64,000 nt of DNA. Origin: Aphrophora alni (lineage: Eukaryota; Arthropoda; Insecta; Hemiptera; Aphrophoridae). The translations under genes and the position numbers were made by a program. Below the pieces are notes generated by a model. That model had not been told where the DNA came from and made no database searches. It saw nothing but the letters and a program-made list of their open reading frames with translations. The number at the start of each line of letters is the position of its first letter. The first letter of the stretch is position 1. Of this stretch, positions 1 to 11,670 are shown in pieces. The stretch lies in NCBI GenBank assembly GCA_963513935.1, contig OY740769.1, positions 102,961,762 to 103,025,761 of the forward strand. The letters run 5' to 3'.

Positions 1-2265
1 CAAACATTTTCTCACACACACATTTCCACAATCAAATAAAAACGAATGAAATCTAATCTTCACCTAAAATTTTAGTTCGTTAGATGCCAATAAAAAACTG
101 AATATAAACCATGGACCATATAAGTCTAAATGAAATTGATGAAAATTTAGTTTTTTGTCATGCAGCAATGTTTCATTTTTTTTTTTTGTTGCCGATTATC
201 CCTAAACCGTAATATACTTGATATTTTCCACGTAGGTTTATGACTAAAATTTTCCCTTTTCACTTAACTTTTAATGAAATCGTAGAGTTGGTTTTGTGTA
301 ATTACATTTTTTTACAACTGCTCCATGGTCGATGGTTAAGGGTTTTTACATATAAATTACGAATCGATTTTTTTTAAAAGTAGGCAACTATATGTTTTTT
401 TTTTTTTTTTTTCAGGTTCTTATAGGCTACACTTAAAAATCATTTGATGAAATCGTAATAGTCGATTTTGAGAAAATCATAATTTTTAGTTTTATTTTTT
501 ATACCAACATTTACTAATTATTGAGTTATCAAAATAAAAGAAAAAAATTCCCGAGATATGCCCAAAATACCCCCCCCCCGTACCAAATTTGATTAAAGTC
601 GTTATACTAGTTTAGACTATAGAGCACTGAACATACGACAGACATGGGCAGACACAAATTATTCATAAACCACTTTTTGACTCAAGAGACTACAAAACGA
701 ATATATCATAAAAACCTCCACATGGTTTTTTGTTCCATCACTTAACTTACATGTGTGAAAGTAAAAATTGTGATTTAAAATCATCGAGTTTTTCTTTAGA
801 AAAATAAATAAAGTGAATAGTAATTAAAGTAGAGTTGTTTTAATATTAACCTGTATTTTGTGTCATCTTCAAAATATAATAAAACTAAAAACAATTTGCA
901 ATATATGTTAAATCTATAGGGATTCTAAAATTATTTTTAAAATAATGTTTTTGTTTTTTAAAGTACAACTAATGTTTTTATGAAACATTTTGAATGTTTT
1001 AAAACTCTCAACAATGTTCTAGCACATTAAGTAATACATAATAATATTTAAATCAAACGGTAATAGTAAATAAATTATTACAGCTATTGTAAAGAAAAAA
1101 CCTATTTCATTATAAAATAAGAAGAGAATATAACATAAAATGAAGACCTCTAACTATCGAGTATTTTAATATCGTCAAGATCGGAAGAGAACAATGGTTG
1201 GTCAAGAGACACCAAAAGAAAGTTAATAGTGGGGGATTTTTCTCTTGAATAAAAGGAAAAAGGTAGATCCCTCGGTATCGACACGCCCGTACTCCATTAC
1301 GGGCCTACGGTTAGCGGTTTAACACACAATCATACGAAACAAAAAATGGTAAGAGTCATAGAACATGATCTCGCTTTGCTTACAAATATTAACAAAAGTT
1401 TAAGTATACAATTAGAGAAAATAGAATTAATACAGATAAAAGCTTGCATAATCAACATTTTGTTTGTGAGTTGGTTTTCGAAAAAAAAAATTAAATTCTA
1501 TTAAACGTCCAACCATACAACTTTAATTTGTCTTATTTTTGGTAACCATATTCTTCCAAATATTTCAACTGGTTACCTCAATTTTATTCTACATATAAAA
1601 ATAGCCACATCACAAAAAAAAAACTTTGAAAACCATATACATATAAAATGTATGTGAGACTAAAATTTCACTGTAGTTAAATTTTACATCGGGATAAGTA
1701 CCTAGTAAAAATATCTTGATAAAAATTTTAATTTTGAATCCATTATTGTTGATTGAAGATATACAATATTTTGAAATAACTTAAAGTAAAATTCTGTATA
1801 TAAATAAAGTAAAATTTCAATGTAATTCGATTTTCTGTGTGTGGAATGAATTGATTTATTAAAAATAGTGGATAAAATGCAGAAATTAAATATTTTATCT
1901 TATTTTTACGGTTTTGCCACAATTCCTGGTGATAGGTAGGGAAATTGAATGAAGTAAAAACGCTTTCAAAGCACCCTAAATTTAAGTGAAAAAGTTATTT
2001 CCTATTGCAAGTTACCTTTTGTAGCAATAAAATTTCAAATATAAGAAAGTTTGTCAAATGAAGAACAGATGGAACTGATGGCAAATGATTATTTCAGTTG
2101 GTGAAACTGTTAGGAATGTCCACACATGAGGACACATTGTATTAAGAAACTTTTATTTGGTGGATGGGAGGGGAGGAAGGGATATGAAAGTTAGACTTTT
2201 CGCCTATAACTGTATTGATAAAATCTTAATATAAATTCTGCAACTAACTAATTGTTAGTAGCTAG
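1..2265. other. AT-rich non-coding DNA with one dispersed-repeat copy
   Basis: I see no convincing coding sequence here. The stretch around 405-500 (TTCTTATAGGCTAC, followed by TTTGAGAAAATCAT) matches a dispersed repeat seen again near 39.3, 47.0, 50.2 and 63.1 kb. A short GC-richer patch near 1288-1320 contains a small hairpin (CCCGT..ACGGG). Homopolymer T runs occur near 177-187 and 393-411. The bases near 595-660, which include ACGACAGACATGGGCAGACA, look like a decayed dispersed repeat, but I cannot assign it. Confidence 0.6.
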
Positions 2266-2968
2266 TTATTCAATAAGTATTTGCCTACTTACTGGCCGAC
2301 AGATACTAATAACATACCTGACATAATAAACTTCTTTATACCTAAAGGAATATCACAAAACTATATTCACATAGATAATATAGAGAGTCTTTCTTAGGAT
2401 CTTACACCAGTTTTAATGACAATCAGTGAATTCATTATTGGTAGGAAGGCATCTGCACCGAGATTAACAAATACTCGAATAAGCTGGCACTTGTTCAACA
2501 GCCTGGTAAAAGAAGACATATACTTGAATGTACCTATTAAAAATCCAGTACAGCTAGAGGATGAATTAGACAGATTTACTGAGATTATACAGCACGCTGC
2601 GTGGAGGAGTACATCTGCTCTTCATAAACAAGGTTGTAAAAAAATCAGCTACCCGGCCGAACTAAGGGAACTAATCAAAGAAAAAAGGACACGAAGGACT
2701 AACAAAGGAATCGAGTACCAGAAACAAAACCATATTAAATAAGCTCTGCAACAGAATAAAATCCTTCGTAAAAGAACTGAAGAACGACTCCATTAATAGA
2801 TACCTAGATAATTTATCTGCACTAAAGGATGGAGAGTATTCCCTTTGGAGGGCAACAAAAGGGGTTAAAAGACCTAAAAAGAGAAATTCTTTGGAACTAG
2901 TGTCAATATTGTGTACAGAAAATTTTAATGCATGGAAGCTGGAGATCGTCATTTTGAGCAGAAACTAA
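2266..2968 (+). pseudogene. Decayed jockey-type LINE fragment (endonuclease end to start of RT)
   Basis: Three conceptual pieces line up with the ORF2 of jockey-clade non-LTR retrotransposons. The first, from about 2269, reads as the C-terminal part of the APE-type endonuclease: YLPTYWPTDTNNIPDII, then an IDNIESL stretch, then an in-frame TAG at 2392-2394 just before a decayed form of the family's SDHxPV motif (here DLTPVLMTIS). The same frame continues from the ATG at 2416 as the endonuclease-RT linker: NTRISWHLFNSL, then YPAELRELIKEKRTRR. Around 2695-2702 the reading shifts by one base, and the linker continues to about 2880 (NKTILNKLCNRIK, YLDNLSALKDGEYSLWRATK). It ends at a TAA at 2966-2968. 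No RT catalytic core follows, so the copy is truncated at both ends and dead. The open frame from 2416 to 2742 is part of this relic, not a host gene. The family is judged from recalled motifs, not a search. Confidence 0.75.
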
Positions 2969-4389
2969 TAACTAGAGGAATAAATAAACAATTTTAGAAT
3001 GGAATGTATCTATAAATATTAGTACAAATTATAAAATATATACTTCTTTAAGAGATTTTAATCACTTCAAAATTATATGCTTCTCGTCTCAATCAACATT
3101 TAAAACTTAATGAGTTGATTTAGCCACCGCTTGGGGTTTGAAATGGTATTGCTCAAGTAAGATATAAAATTGTTCTTTATAACAAAATTTAGGAGTCTGA
3201 ACAAAATTTATAACAAAATGAATAAGAAATGTAATTAAAACATGAAAAAAAACGAAAGTTTTGATTTTGGTGGTTATTCTGTAGCCTAACATACCTTTAT
3301 TAGACATTTTATGAGTTTCAATACAAGCAAAGTGTTTTGAATACCGAAAACACTAAAATACTTTCTTTACAAGCGGATATCATGTTTAGATACATTAAAA
3401 CCTCCTGGCATCGGTTGAAAATGAAGTCTTTTCCGTTTATCGTCTCGGTCTTATCTTAAACCTGAGCTAAGAATTTGTTAAGATGTTTATCTCAAAACAA
3501 TGTTTCTCATCGAAGTTAACATTAAAAGAAGGTTTTATTTTCTGAAAAGGAAACTTGTCCGTTAAAATCGAAGTCCAAGAAACTGATTTAATTGCAACAG
3601 GATACAATGTAGTTGAAGCCATGGCACTTTGTTCAGTGCTAACTTAACTTTTTTTTTAGCATCTAGAAACACTTGGGGTAGGTTCACTTATAATTGCAAA
3701 AATCGCTTATCCTTATAGGGTATATTTGTCTAGAGTAGAAATACAAGTATCCACTCACTGAATCGTTAAACTTTGTAGACGTTAAAAAATATATAATAAC
3801 ATTTATAAGATGATTTATTTAAGTTAATAATATTTCGTTTTTCGACAATTGTATAATTAAGTTGTTCTAATTATCCCAAAACATTAGGCTTTTCTTCAAA
3901 TTCTATTGATTTTACTTGAACTAAATAAGTTCACCTGTGACTTGATCTTAAATTTCGAGTGTCTCAATTCAATCTAGAAAGGACTGAGACTTTTGTATCT
4001 TTGGCAAAAGACAGAACTGATATTAGACCCACAACCTTGTCAGCAAAATTCTGAAGTTTATTAACCTTCCGGGTTTTCCTGGGTATATTTAGTTGCATTA
4101 CACAGTCTATTTTCTAATTGGGAGTGGAATAAGTGCTTGCGACTGTAAAATGATTAGACCGCCCACTGCAATGGAGAACTTTAATTTACAATTTATTGTA
4201 TTAGTTCAGAGTCTAACGACTGTCAATAAACATAGTTTTTACTAACATCATAATTAATTAATAAAACTTTTGCTGTTCAAACGACAAACATTTTAATAAA
4301 GAAAACAATAAAATTATAAGTTTCATGAAATATAATGCTATTAATATTTTCAAAACCAGCATATCAACGAAAGTTATCAATAATATATA
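2969..4389. other. AT-rich non-coding DNA
   Basis: No recognisable gene, RNA or mobile element is visible. Short open frames here are AT-rich and without motifs. If the transporter gene whose first coding exon lies at 6137-6404 (minus) extends leftwards, this stretch would be intron, but I could not find a second exon. Confidence 0.5.
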
Positions 4390-4830
4390 CATGCATCTCT
4401 GGCACAACATCGCTATTCTGAATCTGGACCTCTCCCAAAATCCTGCGTCAGTTGATTATTTCCTACCCTCTAAAGTTCCAATTCCCGATCCCAAGGACAT
4501 TTCGTACGTCCAATTCCTTTCTATACAACCATCTTCACTTCTGCCCCCTTTAAAAACCTTCGGCCTTTTTTCCTATAAAACACCTCTGAGGTCACGTTTT
4601 TGGTATTCCGGAAACGCTATGCTTGCGGCATGATCAGTCCAGCGGAGCTTCTCCAATTATAAACATCTACATCTCTGTACAGCTCCTTGGTCTTTCGCCT
4701 TCTACAAATCTGTCTATTCCTGACTTCCCCGATAATTCTCCTCTAAACAGTTCTTTCGAATGTCTGAACCATCAGTCTGAAGTCAACCAAGTCAATACAA
4801 GACGTCCAAAGTGTAGAGGAATAATTTATT
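4390..4830 (-). pseudogene. Decayed RTE-like LINE ORF2 C-terminus, copy 1
   Basis: Read on the minus strand, this GC-richer block gives scattered matches, in several frames, to the C-terminal tail of endonuclease-reverse transcriptase LINEs of the RTE-like type common in insects. In order: FERTV, then RRIIGEV (the FERKVLRRIFG region); KTKELYRDVDV; a disrupted RLRWAGH region (NWRSSAGLI.MPQA); a GRPKxRW region read as KGAEVKMVVQ; and LGIGNWNFRG (the LGIxNWRxxAxDR region). Stops and frameshifts are frequent. The plus-strand open frames at 4325-4633 and 4623-4844 are shadows of this relic. Copies 2 (14640-15260) and 3 (51070-51800) cover the same protein region. The assignment rests on the order of several short motifs, each weak alone. 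Confidence 0.5.
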
Positions 4831-6136
4831 CTTTTTATAAATAAATAATACATAGGTTAATGTTTTTAACATTACCGAATTATTTCCCATAATGTGTCTA
4901 TAAATGTCTTTTACAGAGGCACATTTTCTGTAAATCCCTCTGAAGAAAACATTCAGCTTTTTAATTGAAAACAATCCAGTCATATTCCAACTCAACCCTT
5001 GATGAAATGAAATTTAATTTATTATTGTACCATACAATTCAGTTTCCCCTTGACGAACACTCATTTTATTAATAAATAATTTGTAAATAAAAATGTTATA
5101 GAAAAATTGTGTAAATTTGTTGTGTCTTTATTTAACGAAACGCTGTTTGTAGATAATTTTATTTCATATATTGTTTAATAATTGTGTTATTATATGAATG
5201 TATATATTTTTAAATACACTGTTAACATTAAATTTACAGCATTCAGAGTTTTGGTAGGATGGCTCGGGATAGATCAAGAGTGTTTTTTTAACACTAAATA
5301 GGGGTTTAGAGTGGCAAAAAATACATCCCTTGGGCAGTAAAACATACATGCCTTGCGTCGGGGAAAAACATAACTTGGTACAAATTTCGTATTTAAACAA
5401 AAATAATCTAATATATTATCAGGGATAAATACTGGATTATACGTACAACAATTGGCAATCAATTCAATTTCATTTCTTAAAGTTATAGCGTAAACACGTG
5501 CTTCTTCAAGGGTATAAAAAGGAAGATCTAGATATATATGTGTAAGATGTACTTAATAATATACATATTGCAATAGATACTTTAATGAAAATATCGACTC
5601 CAGTTTAACCGACCTGTTCTTGTAACTATCTATTTGTATGGGTTTGGAGTATTTATAAAATCTGGATATATTTATTACTCTCAAAAACTAATAATTATAT
5701 AGCAGTTACATTAGATATTATAAATAAAGTTTCGTTATTTGAACTGTAAAAGTTTTTATTAATCTCAATTGTTTTTGTGATATTAGTAAAAACTATTATT
5801 GCTTAAATACTTGGAATTTGACTCCCCGCCCCCCCCCCCCAGTCTAGGTGAACATAATTACTCTACATTTACATAATTTTAAATAAATGCAATAATTAGT
5901 GGAGGAAAAAATCTAGTAAAAATTAGTTTTAATTTGGTCAATGGTTAAAAAGTTTATATGCTGATGCACGCACGCACACGATAGGAAAATAGATCTAAAA
6001 ACACTTACATATTATAACAAATTTTAGTGGAAATATAAGTAATAATAAAGGTGGTCCATAATAAAAGGAGCATAATCAATCAAATTACCTCGTTTCATGT
6101 TTTGTTTTAAAACTACATAAATAGGATTATTTTTAC
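4831..6136. other. Non-coding DNA, presumed part of intron 1 of the transporter gene
   Basis: The region lies just downstream, in minus-strand gene sense, of the splice donor at 6136-6135. It is AT-rich with a C-run near 5824-5840. A minus-strand frame of about 94 codons (about 5274-5555), containing TLEEARVYAITLRNEIELI, is open between stops. I do not recognise it. It could be a remnant of a transposase or a chance frame. No second transporter exon was identified. Confidence 0.4.
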
Positions 6137-6404
6137 CTGAATCCAAAACAGAAACTCCATATCTGAGAGAAGTAGGTGTTAGCACAACCACTGAAGATAG
6201 TTGCAATCCATGATTTAATATTTGCACTAAAGTAGACGTAACAAGAACCACCCACCCCCACCCTCCTTCAGGGTAGTAATGTCTCATCATAAGTCTTCTG
6301 GTTTCTGTTTGTGTTTTGGGACTACACAGGAGTATTGGGGGCTCGGGGTTGGCTGCTGTATTCAACAACGGCCATGACTGGGCTCGTGTGATGGACGACG
6401 ACAT
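6137..6404 (-). CDS. First coding exon of a monocarboxylate-transporter-like (SLC16/MFS) gene, partial
   Basis: The exon encodes 89 codons plus one base. Residues 1-44 are a hydrophilic, Ser/Thr/Pro-rich N-terminus (MSSSITRAQSWPLLN...). They are followed by YPEGGWGWVV (from residue 44), which is the signature opening TM1 in the SLC16 monocarboxylate transporter family. TM1 spans roughly residues 47-69, and the exon runs on to RYGVSVLDS. The ATG at 6404 is preceded in frame by a TAA 15 nt upstream (minus sense), which fixes the start. The coding stretch ends at CAG|GTAAAA, with the GT at 6136-6135, a good donor leaving a phase 1 intron. Family members are 12-TM plasma-membrane proteins that move lactate, pyruvate, ketone bodies or other small carboxylates; the substrate here cannot be told. 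The remaining exons were not found and may lie left of the window. A plausible upstream acceptor (TTTTTGAG, just before ACAGACGAG) suggests a spliced 5' leader. Confidence 0.8.
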
Positions 6405-9104
6405 TATGCCACTCGCCAGTTAACTCGTCTGTCTCAAAAATAGAATATAAAAGAACTGAAAATTTAATAGATTTTAGGTAGTACAAACCCTAACGGACAC
6501 TGTTTATCCTTAGCTATCTAATAGATTTGATGACACCTAATCGTTTAACATAAAGAAATATTTATTAACTCTAAGTACAATTAGTGTGAAATTTTAAGTT
6601 AACAAATAATTATTTTAATAACAATTTTACTATTCCTAGTTTTGCTTACTTAATTTTCTTCATCTCTGAGTTTTGGAGTAAGTGTATATTTAAAAACTAA
6701 CTTCGACTCCAATACAAATTAAGTTTTAACAAATCAAACACCCCATCTATTAACACTTGGAAGACAAAGCTGGAGGAAGCAAACGATTTAGTTAAATATG
6801 GCCTAAATAAAATATGTATTATTATAGTAATTATATCACTAATATTTTTATCCAGTAAAATTAACTCATAAAGTTTTATAATAAAACTTGAAGTTTAATT
6901 ATTGATTTCACAGGTATATTTTATTTATACGGAACACTTTTTTAGTGTTTTCAAAATTTCTTAAGAGTTGATAATAATACAGATTCATAATATTCTATCA
7001 TAAAATTATAGTATTAGTTTAATTTTTCAGCAGAAAATGATGTTTTTGCATGATAACTATACGAAATGCGTATTTTATTAACATAGGTGAACTGATTTTG
7101 AAAGTTAAAATTATATAAATAAAATGCTTTAATTGTTTTAGTTTATTAAAAAACTTTAATTGTTATTATGTGAAGTACTATAAAACTATAACATTAGTAT
7201 TTTTTCTTTTTTGGTTATGGAACAAATAATAATATTTTCATTGCCAGTAAGTCATTGAGGACTTTTTTTTAATACGATTTAAACAATATAACAGTATAAT
7301 AATATTTTAAATTTTATTCAAGTTAGAGAAAAAACAAAACAAAAATTAAAATATTTTGAAGTAGAAAAAATTATTAAATATCAAAATCGATATGATAGAT
7401 CATTACTTTTATACTGTTTTAGTTTACATAATTCTAATTATGAGATTTATTTATTTACATTTTGAAACACGTTTATAGCATGTTTATATTTATTGATGGT
7501 AAATATTTATCACACATTACTTTATTGATTTAAAAAAATATATATTATTAACTATTACGTTTACCAACCCTACATTTAAAGCAAGTATTTTGATTCAAAC
7601 AGCAGGTAAAACAATAGGTAATATTTAATCTTATTTTTAAATTTTACACAAACTAATTTTGTCTATTTATTCCTTATTATATGTTTTTTATTTTTAATTG
7701 TTACTCACTTAAAGTTAAACAATGTTTTAAAAGTAATCATCAAATAAAGAGAGTCTCTATTTCCATAACAAATAAAACACAACTTGATGTCACAATGAGT
7801 TAGTCAACATCTTTAATTGCTACATAAACTGAAGACTATTTAATTCACAAAGTTTGTGTCTGTGTCATAACTGTACCCGAAGATGTAAATTTGGTCTTTA
7901 AAACGTCGATTTGATTGTGTCTGCTTGTTGTAGATTTTTACTATTTCATTAACAATTATGATATTTCTACAATATATGCTTTAATGTATTAAAATAAATT
8001 ATTGTGAACGATATAAAATCAATGATAATTTGAGGGACAAACTGTAAGTATACTGGTTCCAACGTTCCATAAATCAAAACTTATTTACCAACGTTCAATG
8101 ATTCAAACACAATAGTTTTGTTTTATTTGCGGTATTATATTGATGTTAAAGTTAATGTTTAAAAAAGAGAATTATATAATAATAGAAACTCAATAAACAA
8201 TAGTTATCATCGATTTTTTTTGAGGGAAAAAGAGTTATGGTTGTTTTATAATTAAATTACAGTGACAAAAATATGGAGTACAACACAAATTGTATATTAA
8301 TTTATTTGTACAACATAGCGATGTTATTATGTTGATGTTAACTAAATTGATCAGTATTTTTGTAATTTTATTGTGTTTATTTCTTAATATAATTAAATGA
8401 ACGTGATATTCTATTTTATTTTGTCTTATCACAATTATGATTATACAATTTAATTATGTCAAATTTCTAATTATTTTTTACTAAGTTTTGTTGAATTACA
8501 ATTTTTATTTATTATAATGTTTGCTTATGAGTTCCTTTAATTTATTTTAAAATTAATTATTTGTAATGGCTTATCATACCCTGTCTATTTATCTCTAAAA
8601 AAAGTGGATTAATGTGTTTGTTTTTTTCTTAGTGGTGAGTTTTCATAATATTTAATACAATATAATGTAATATGTTAAAACCAAAGAAGGTATTTGGTAT
8701 TTGTATTTAAAAATTATATGTAACATGTGTATTTAAAATTAAAAATTGTCTTGTAGTTTTAGAAAAAAACAGTAAATGATCTTTGTAAGAATTGCAACTG
8801 TTGTACAATTTTGTGCATGCTCCAAATTTTCAATCAAAATATATTCTAACATTTTCCGAATTTATATATATTTAGAAAGCATTGAACTCGGTTGTATACA
8901 ATTTTATTTTTGATAATTTCATTCGTCAACTAATTTATTTTCATTACTTATTTTAGAAAAGTTGTCTTTAACGAATTTACGACTTTTAACACAATACAAT
9001 TATTTCGTACACTTGGTTCATTCACATTTTCTTTTGTTTATCAGAGTTTTTAATTTTAAGAGAAAATCATGGAAACACGTAAGTAAGAACGGAAACACGT
9101 ACTG
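6405..9104. other. Non-coding DNA upstream of the transporter exon, presumed 5' intron/leader
   Basis: The region is very AT-rich and without recognisable coding sequence. If the block at 9105-9330 is the promoter of the minus-strand transporter gene, this would be its first intron. One copy of a recurring motif (CCGAAGATG, then about 20 bases later AAAACGTCG) is at 7877-7907. Open frames at 8235-8432 (minus) and 8962-9210 (plus, TTG start) have no motifs. Confidence 0.45.
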
Positions 9105-9330
9105 GATTATTACGTCACAAGATAACACTGTGATCGCCGTGGTAACCCACGTGATACTGAGATCTCACATGACGAAGTTCATACTGGATGTTGCGCGCGC
9201 ATTATCATGACCTACCACAACAACGGCTACACTTCAATGAAAATATTAGCGGTGAGGCGGCAGCAGAGTTTGACGTCACCCGCACATTTCCGCTTCCTGT
9301 AAATCATGTAGTAACCCGGTTATAAAAATG
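9105..9330 (-). promoter_or_regulatory. Promoter-like CpG-bearing block with CRE, E-box, ETS-like and NRF1-like motifs
   Basis: In this AT-rich window the block stands out by its G+C and CpG content. It holds a CRE-type TACGTCAC near 9111, an E-box CACGTG at 9148-9153, and the palindrome TGCGCGCGCA at 9192-9201, resembling NRF1/Ewg sites. It also holds a full CRE palindrome TGACGTCA at 9272-9279, an ETS-like CCGCTTCCTG at 9291-9300 and TATAAAAA near 9321. The cluster is typical of housekeeping promoters. It lies about 2.7 kb upstream of the minus-strand transporter exon, which makes it the likeliest promoter for that gene. A plus-strand donor-like GTAAGT at about 9080, just outside the block, leaves open a plus-strand transcript. 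Direction is an inference. Confidence 0.45.
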
Positions 9331-9555
9331 TTTATTGTTTTACGTAATGTGATAATTAAAAAAATTAAAGATGGTGGCTGTAAATAGCTCAGTATTTGAT
9401 TAGTTGACGTTTGTTTTGTTCAATTCGGAACTTTTTATACAATAAACATTATCGACGGATGTAAAAAACTCAACGAATGGAATTTAAAAGAACGTAAACA
9501 AGTATTTCAATTTTCTAAAATCTAAAGGACTGGGTTTTGAGAGAGAGAGACAATT

Positions 9556-9558
<3 letters not shown>

Positions 9559-9646
<88 letters not shown>
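9559..9646. repeat. (GA)n microsatellite, about 44 units
   Basis: An uninterrupted GA tract of 88 bases, with a shorter GA run at 9541-9550 separated by an 8-base break (CAATTTGT). It lies about 230 bases from the promoter-like block. GA tracts can bind GAGA factor in insects, but nothing here shows that role. Confidence 0.97.
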
Positions 9647-9651
<5 letters not shown>

Positions 9652-10799
9652 TCCGAAAATGAAATCAAATACAGTAAAATGTTGAGAAAGTGGTATCCAT
9701 AAGTAAAATGCTTTGTGTTGGGTTCTATTTTTTTAAAAGCAAAAATTTATTATTTTAATAGTTTGATCTTAGAGAGTATTTTTATTTTAAATTAACAGCC
9801 ACCCTATGACCCGTTATTTCTTCTTATAATTATCCTTTGAGGTTATACACAAGATTAAGTTCCCTATAAAGTTGTTAATTTATTGTTTTCCTTTTTATTT
9901 TATAAATGTTGATAATTATAAACTATTTAATGTTGTGTGTGAATTTATGTAAAAATAGTATTTGATTAAAATCGAGATTTCAATGACGGCGGTCAAGTTT
10001 CATTTTGTCAATTATTCCTGAACCGTGATGTTTATATACTTGATTTTTATTTTAATAAATGGGTATGGGTTATTAATCTTCACATATAGCTAAAACGTGA
10101 ACGAAATATTTCCTTTAAAAAAATGGAAACCTTATTAGGGCCTATTAAATGTAATTTTAATATTTATTATACTCGCATATACATTCTAACGCGATAATAG
10201 TAAATGTTTTTGTAGAAAACACTATTTGCAGTGATATTTCAATATGGAGAGAACAGTTTTTTGATGTGTTGTTCCTTGTTATTATCTTGCTCACCTTTAG
10301 GTCTTTTCTGTTTGTGCTTGTTATAAGCTAATATTTCTTTTCTGTTCTGTAGCTCCAAAATTTTTGAACTATTTTTGTGTTTAAAATGTTTTAAGCCTTA
10401 AACCCACATTATTAGGTCAACACTCTCGCAAGTGTAATTATTTTTTCAGGGAATGTTGAAAAACTATCAGAGCTGTTTAATTATCAGTAATAATATAGTT
10501 GTAATTAGATAGAAACACGGAGCAAAAGTCATTTTGTAAAAATTTACCACCTCTATCTACGTAATGAGCCGAAATTAGGTACCATATAAAGTTGTCCCAC
10601 AGATTCATGAAATGTGATATATTCTGGTTTTGTCGTGAAAATAGTTAGGTTTGTTTTCTTAAAGCATAGGGTATAATACTTTCAAATATGTTTAAAAGAA
10701 AATGTATTATCCCCCCCTTCCAGTTTTATGGTGATAAAAATTTTACATATTTTATGAATGATGACATCTTTATTTTTGCAATAAATGCTGGAACAGTTC
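9647..10799. other. AT-rich non-coding DNA
   Basis: No coding sequence is recognised. The string AAAGTTGTCCCAC near 10588 could be a remnant of a terminal sequence of the Tc1/IS630-type element that follows, but no matching inverted end was found on the other side. Confidence 0.5.
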
Positions 10800-11670
10800 C
10801 CTTCGCCTGTATTGTTGGAGCCATGAATCATATTCTGTATAATCTAAAAAGGTATTTCTGCACCTTGATGTAAAGCTGTGTAAAGTCATTGATGTCATTT
10901 GGCCTAATTTTATAAACATTGGTTTTTAAGCAGCTTCAAAAAGTAATCTAAAAGGAACAGGTTAGGTTGACATACAGGACATTTAAATGGTAGTCTCAGA
11001 ACTATCCAATCTATTTAGTACAGCAGATTACGTACCATTACAGTGAGGTGGACGCTCCATCTTGTTGGAATCAAAGGTAATTAATTTAAGTTTAAATCTT
11101 ATAACATTATGGATTGCTGGTATATATATTGCCATTATGTAATAGTAACAGAGTCCGGCCCAATTTCTGTCAATATTAAAAGGTAAAATAATATTGTTTC
11201 CAACGATTCCAACCCACATAATCACTTTTTGAGGAAGCTGAGTGTGATCCTCAAACAGCCAGTGAAAACTTGTATCAGCCCAATACCTACAGTTACAACG
11301 ATTAACGTTTCCGTTCAACATAAACAATCTGTAATCCCAACAGTACATTTGTAATCACAATGCTGTTTACGAAATTTGAATTTGTGTCTATTTTTTGCAG
11401 AATTCGATACAGTGCTGCGAACATAATCGTCAATGAAGAGTTTATGTAAAAGATGTACCTTGCATGGGTTATAATTATTACGTTGTAAAACAACAGAACC
11501 ACTGGTTCTGATTACGTCGTTTTGAGCAGTAACTTCCCTGATAGAAGAATGCGGGTCTTCAACAAATAACTTCTACACAATTAGGGACATTAAATCATCA
11601 GTGGCTAATGATTTTGGTCTTCTACTGCTCACGCGATATTTTAAAAACTTAGTTTCTTTAAAACGGTGGT
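10800..11670 (-). pseudogene. Decayed IS630/Tc1-type (DDE_3-like) transposase
   Basis: Read on the minus strand, the block gives the regions of a widespread insect transposase in the right order but in shifting frames. The N-terminal helix-turn-helix part is at about 11640-11490 (RPKSLATDDLMSLIV, then FVEDPHSSIREVTAQND). An IDTNSNFVNSIVIT stretch follows at about 11400-11360, where the first catalytic Asp region (FTDEATF in relatives) is disrupted. Then comes NRCNCRYWADTSFHW...HTQLPQKVIMWVGIVGN within 11028-11348, and FDSNKMERPPH (the WFQQDGAPPH region, second Asp). A decayed tail lies at about 10990-10820 (LFLLDYFLKLLKNQ, matching the SPDLxPxDFFLWGxLK region). Several frameshifts and stops mean it cannot be expressed. 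I did not find clear terminal inverted repeats. The minus-strand open frames at 11028-11348 and 11302-11502 are both part of this relic. Confidence 0.75.
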
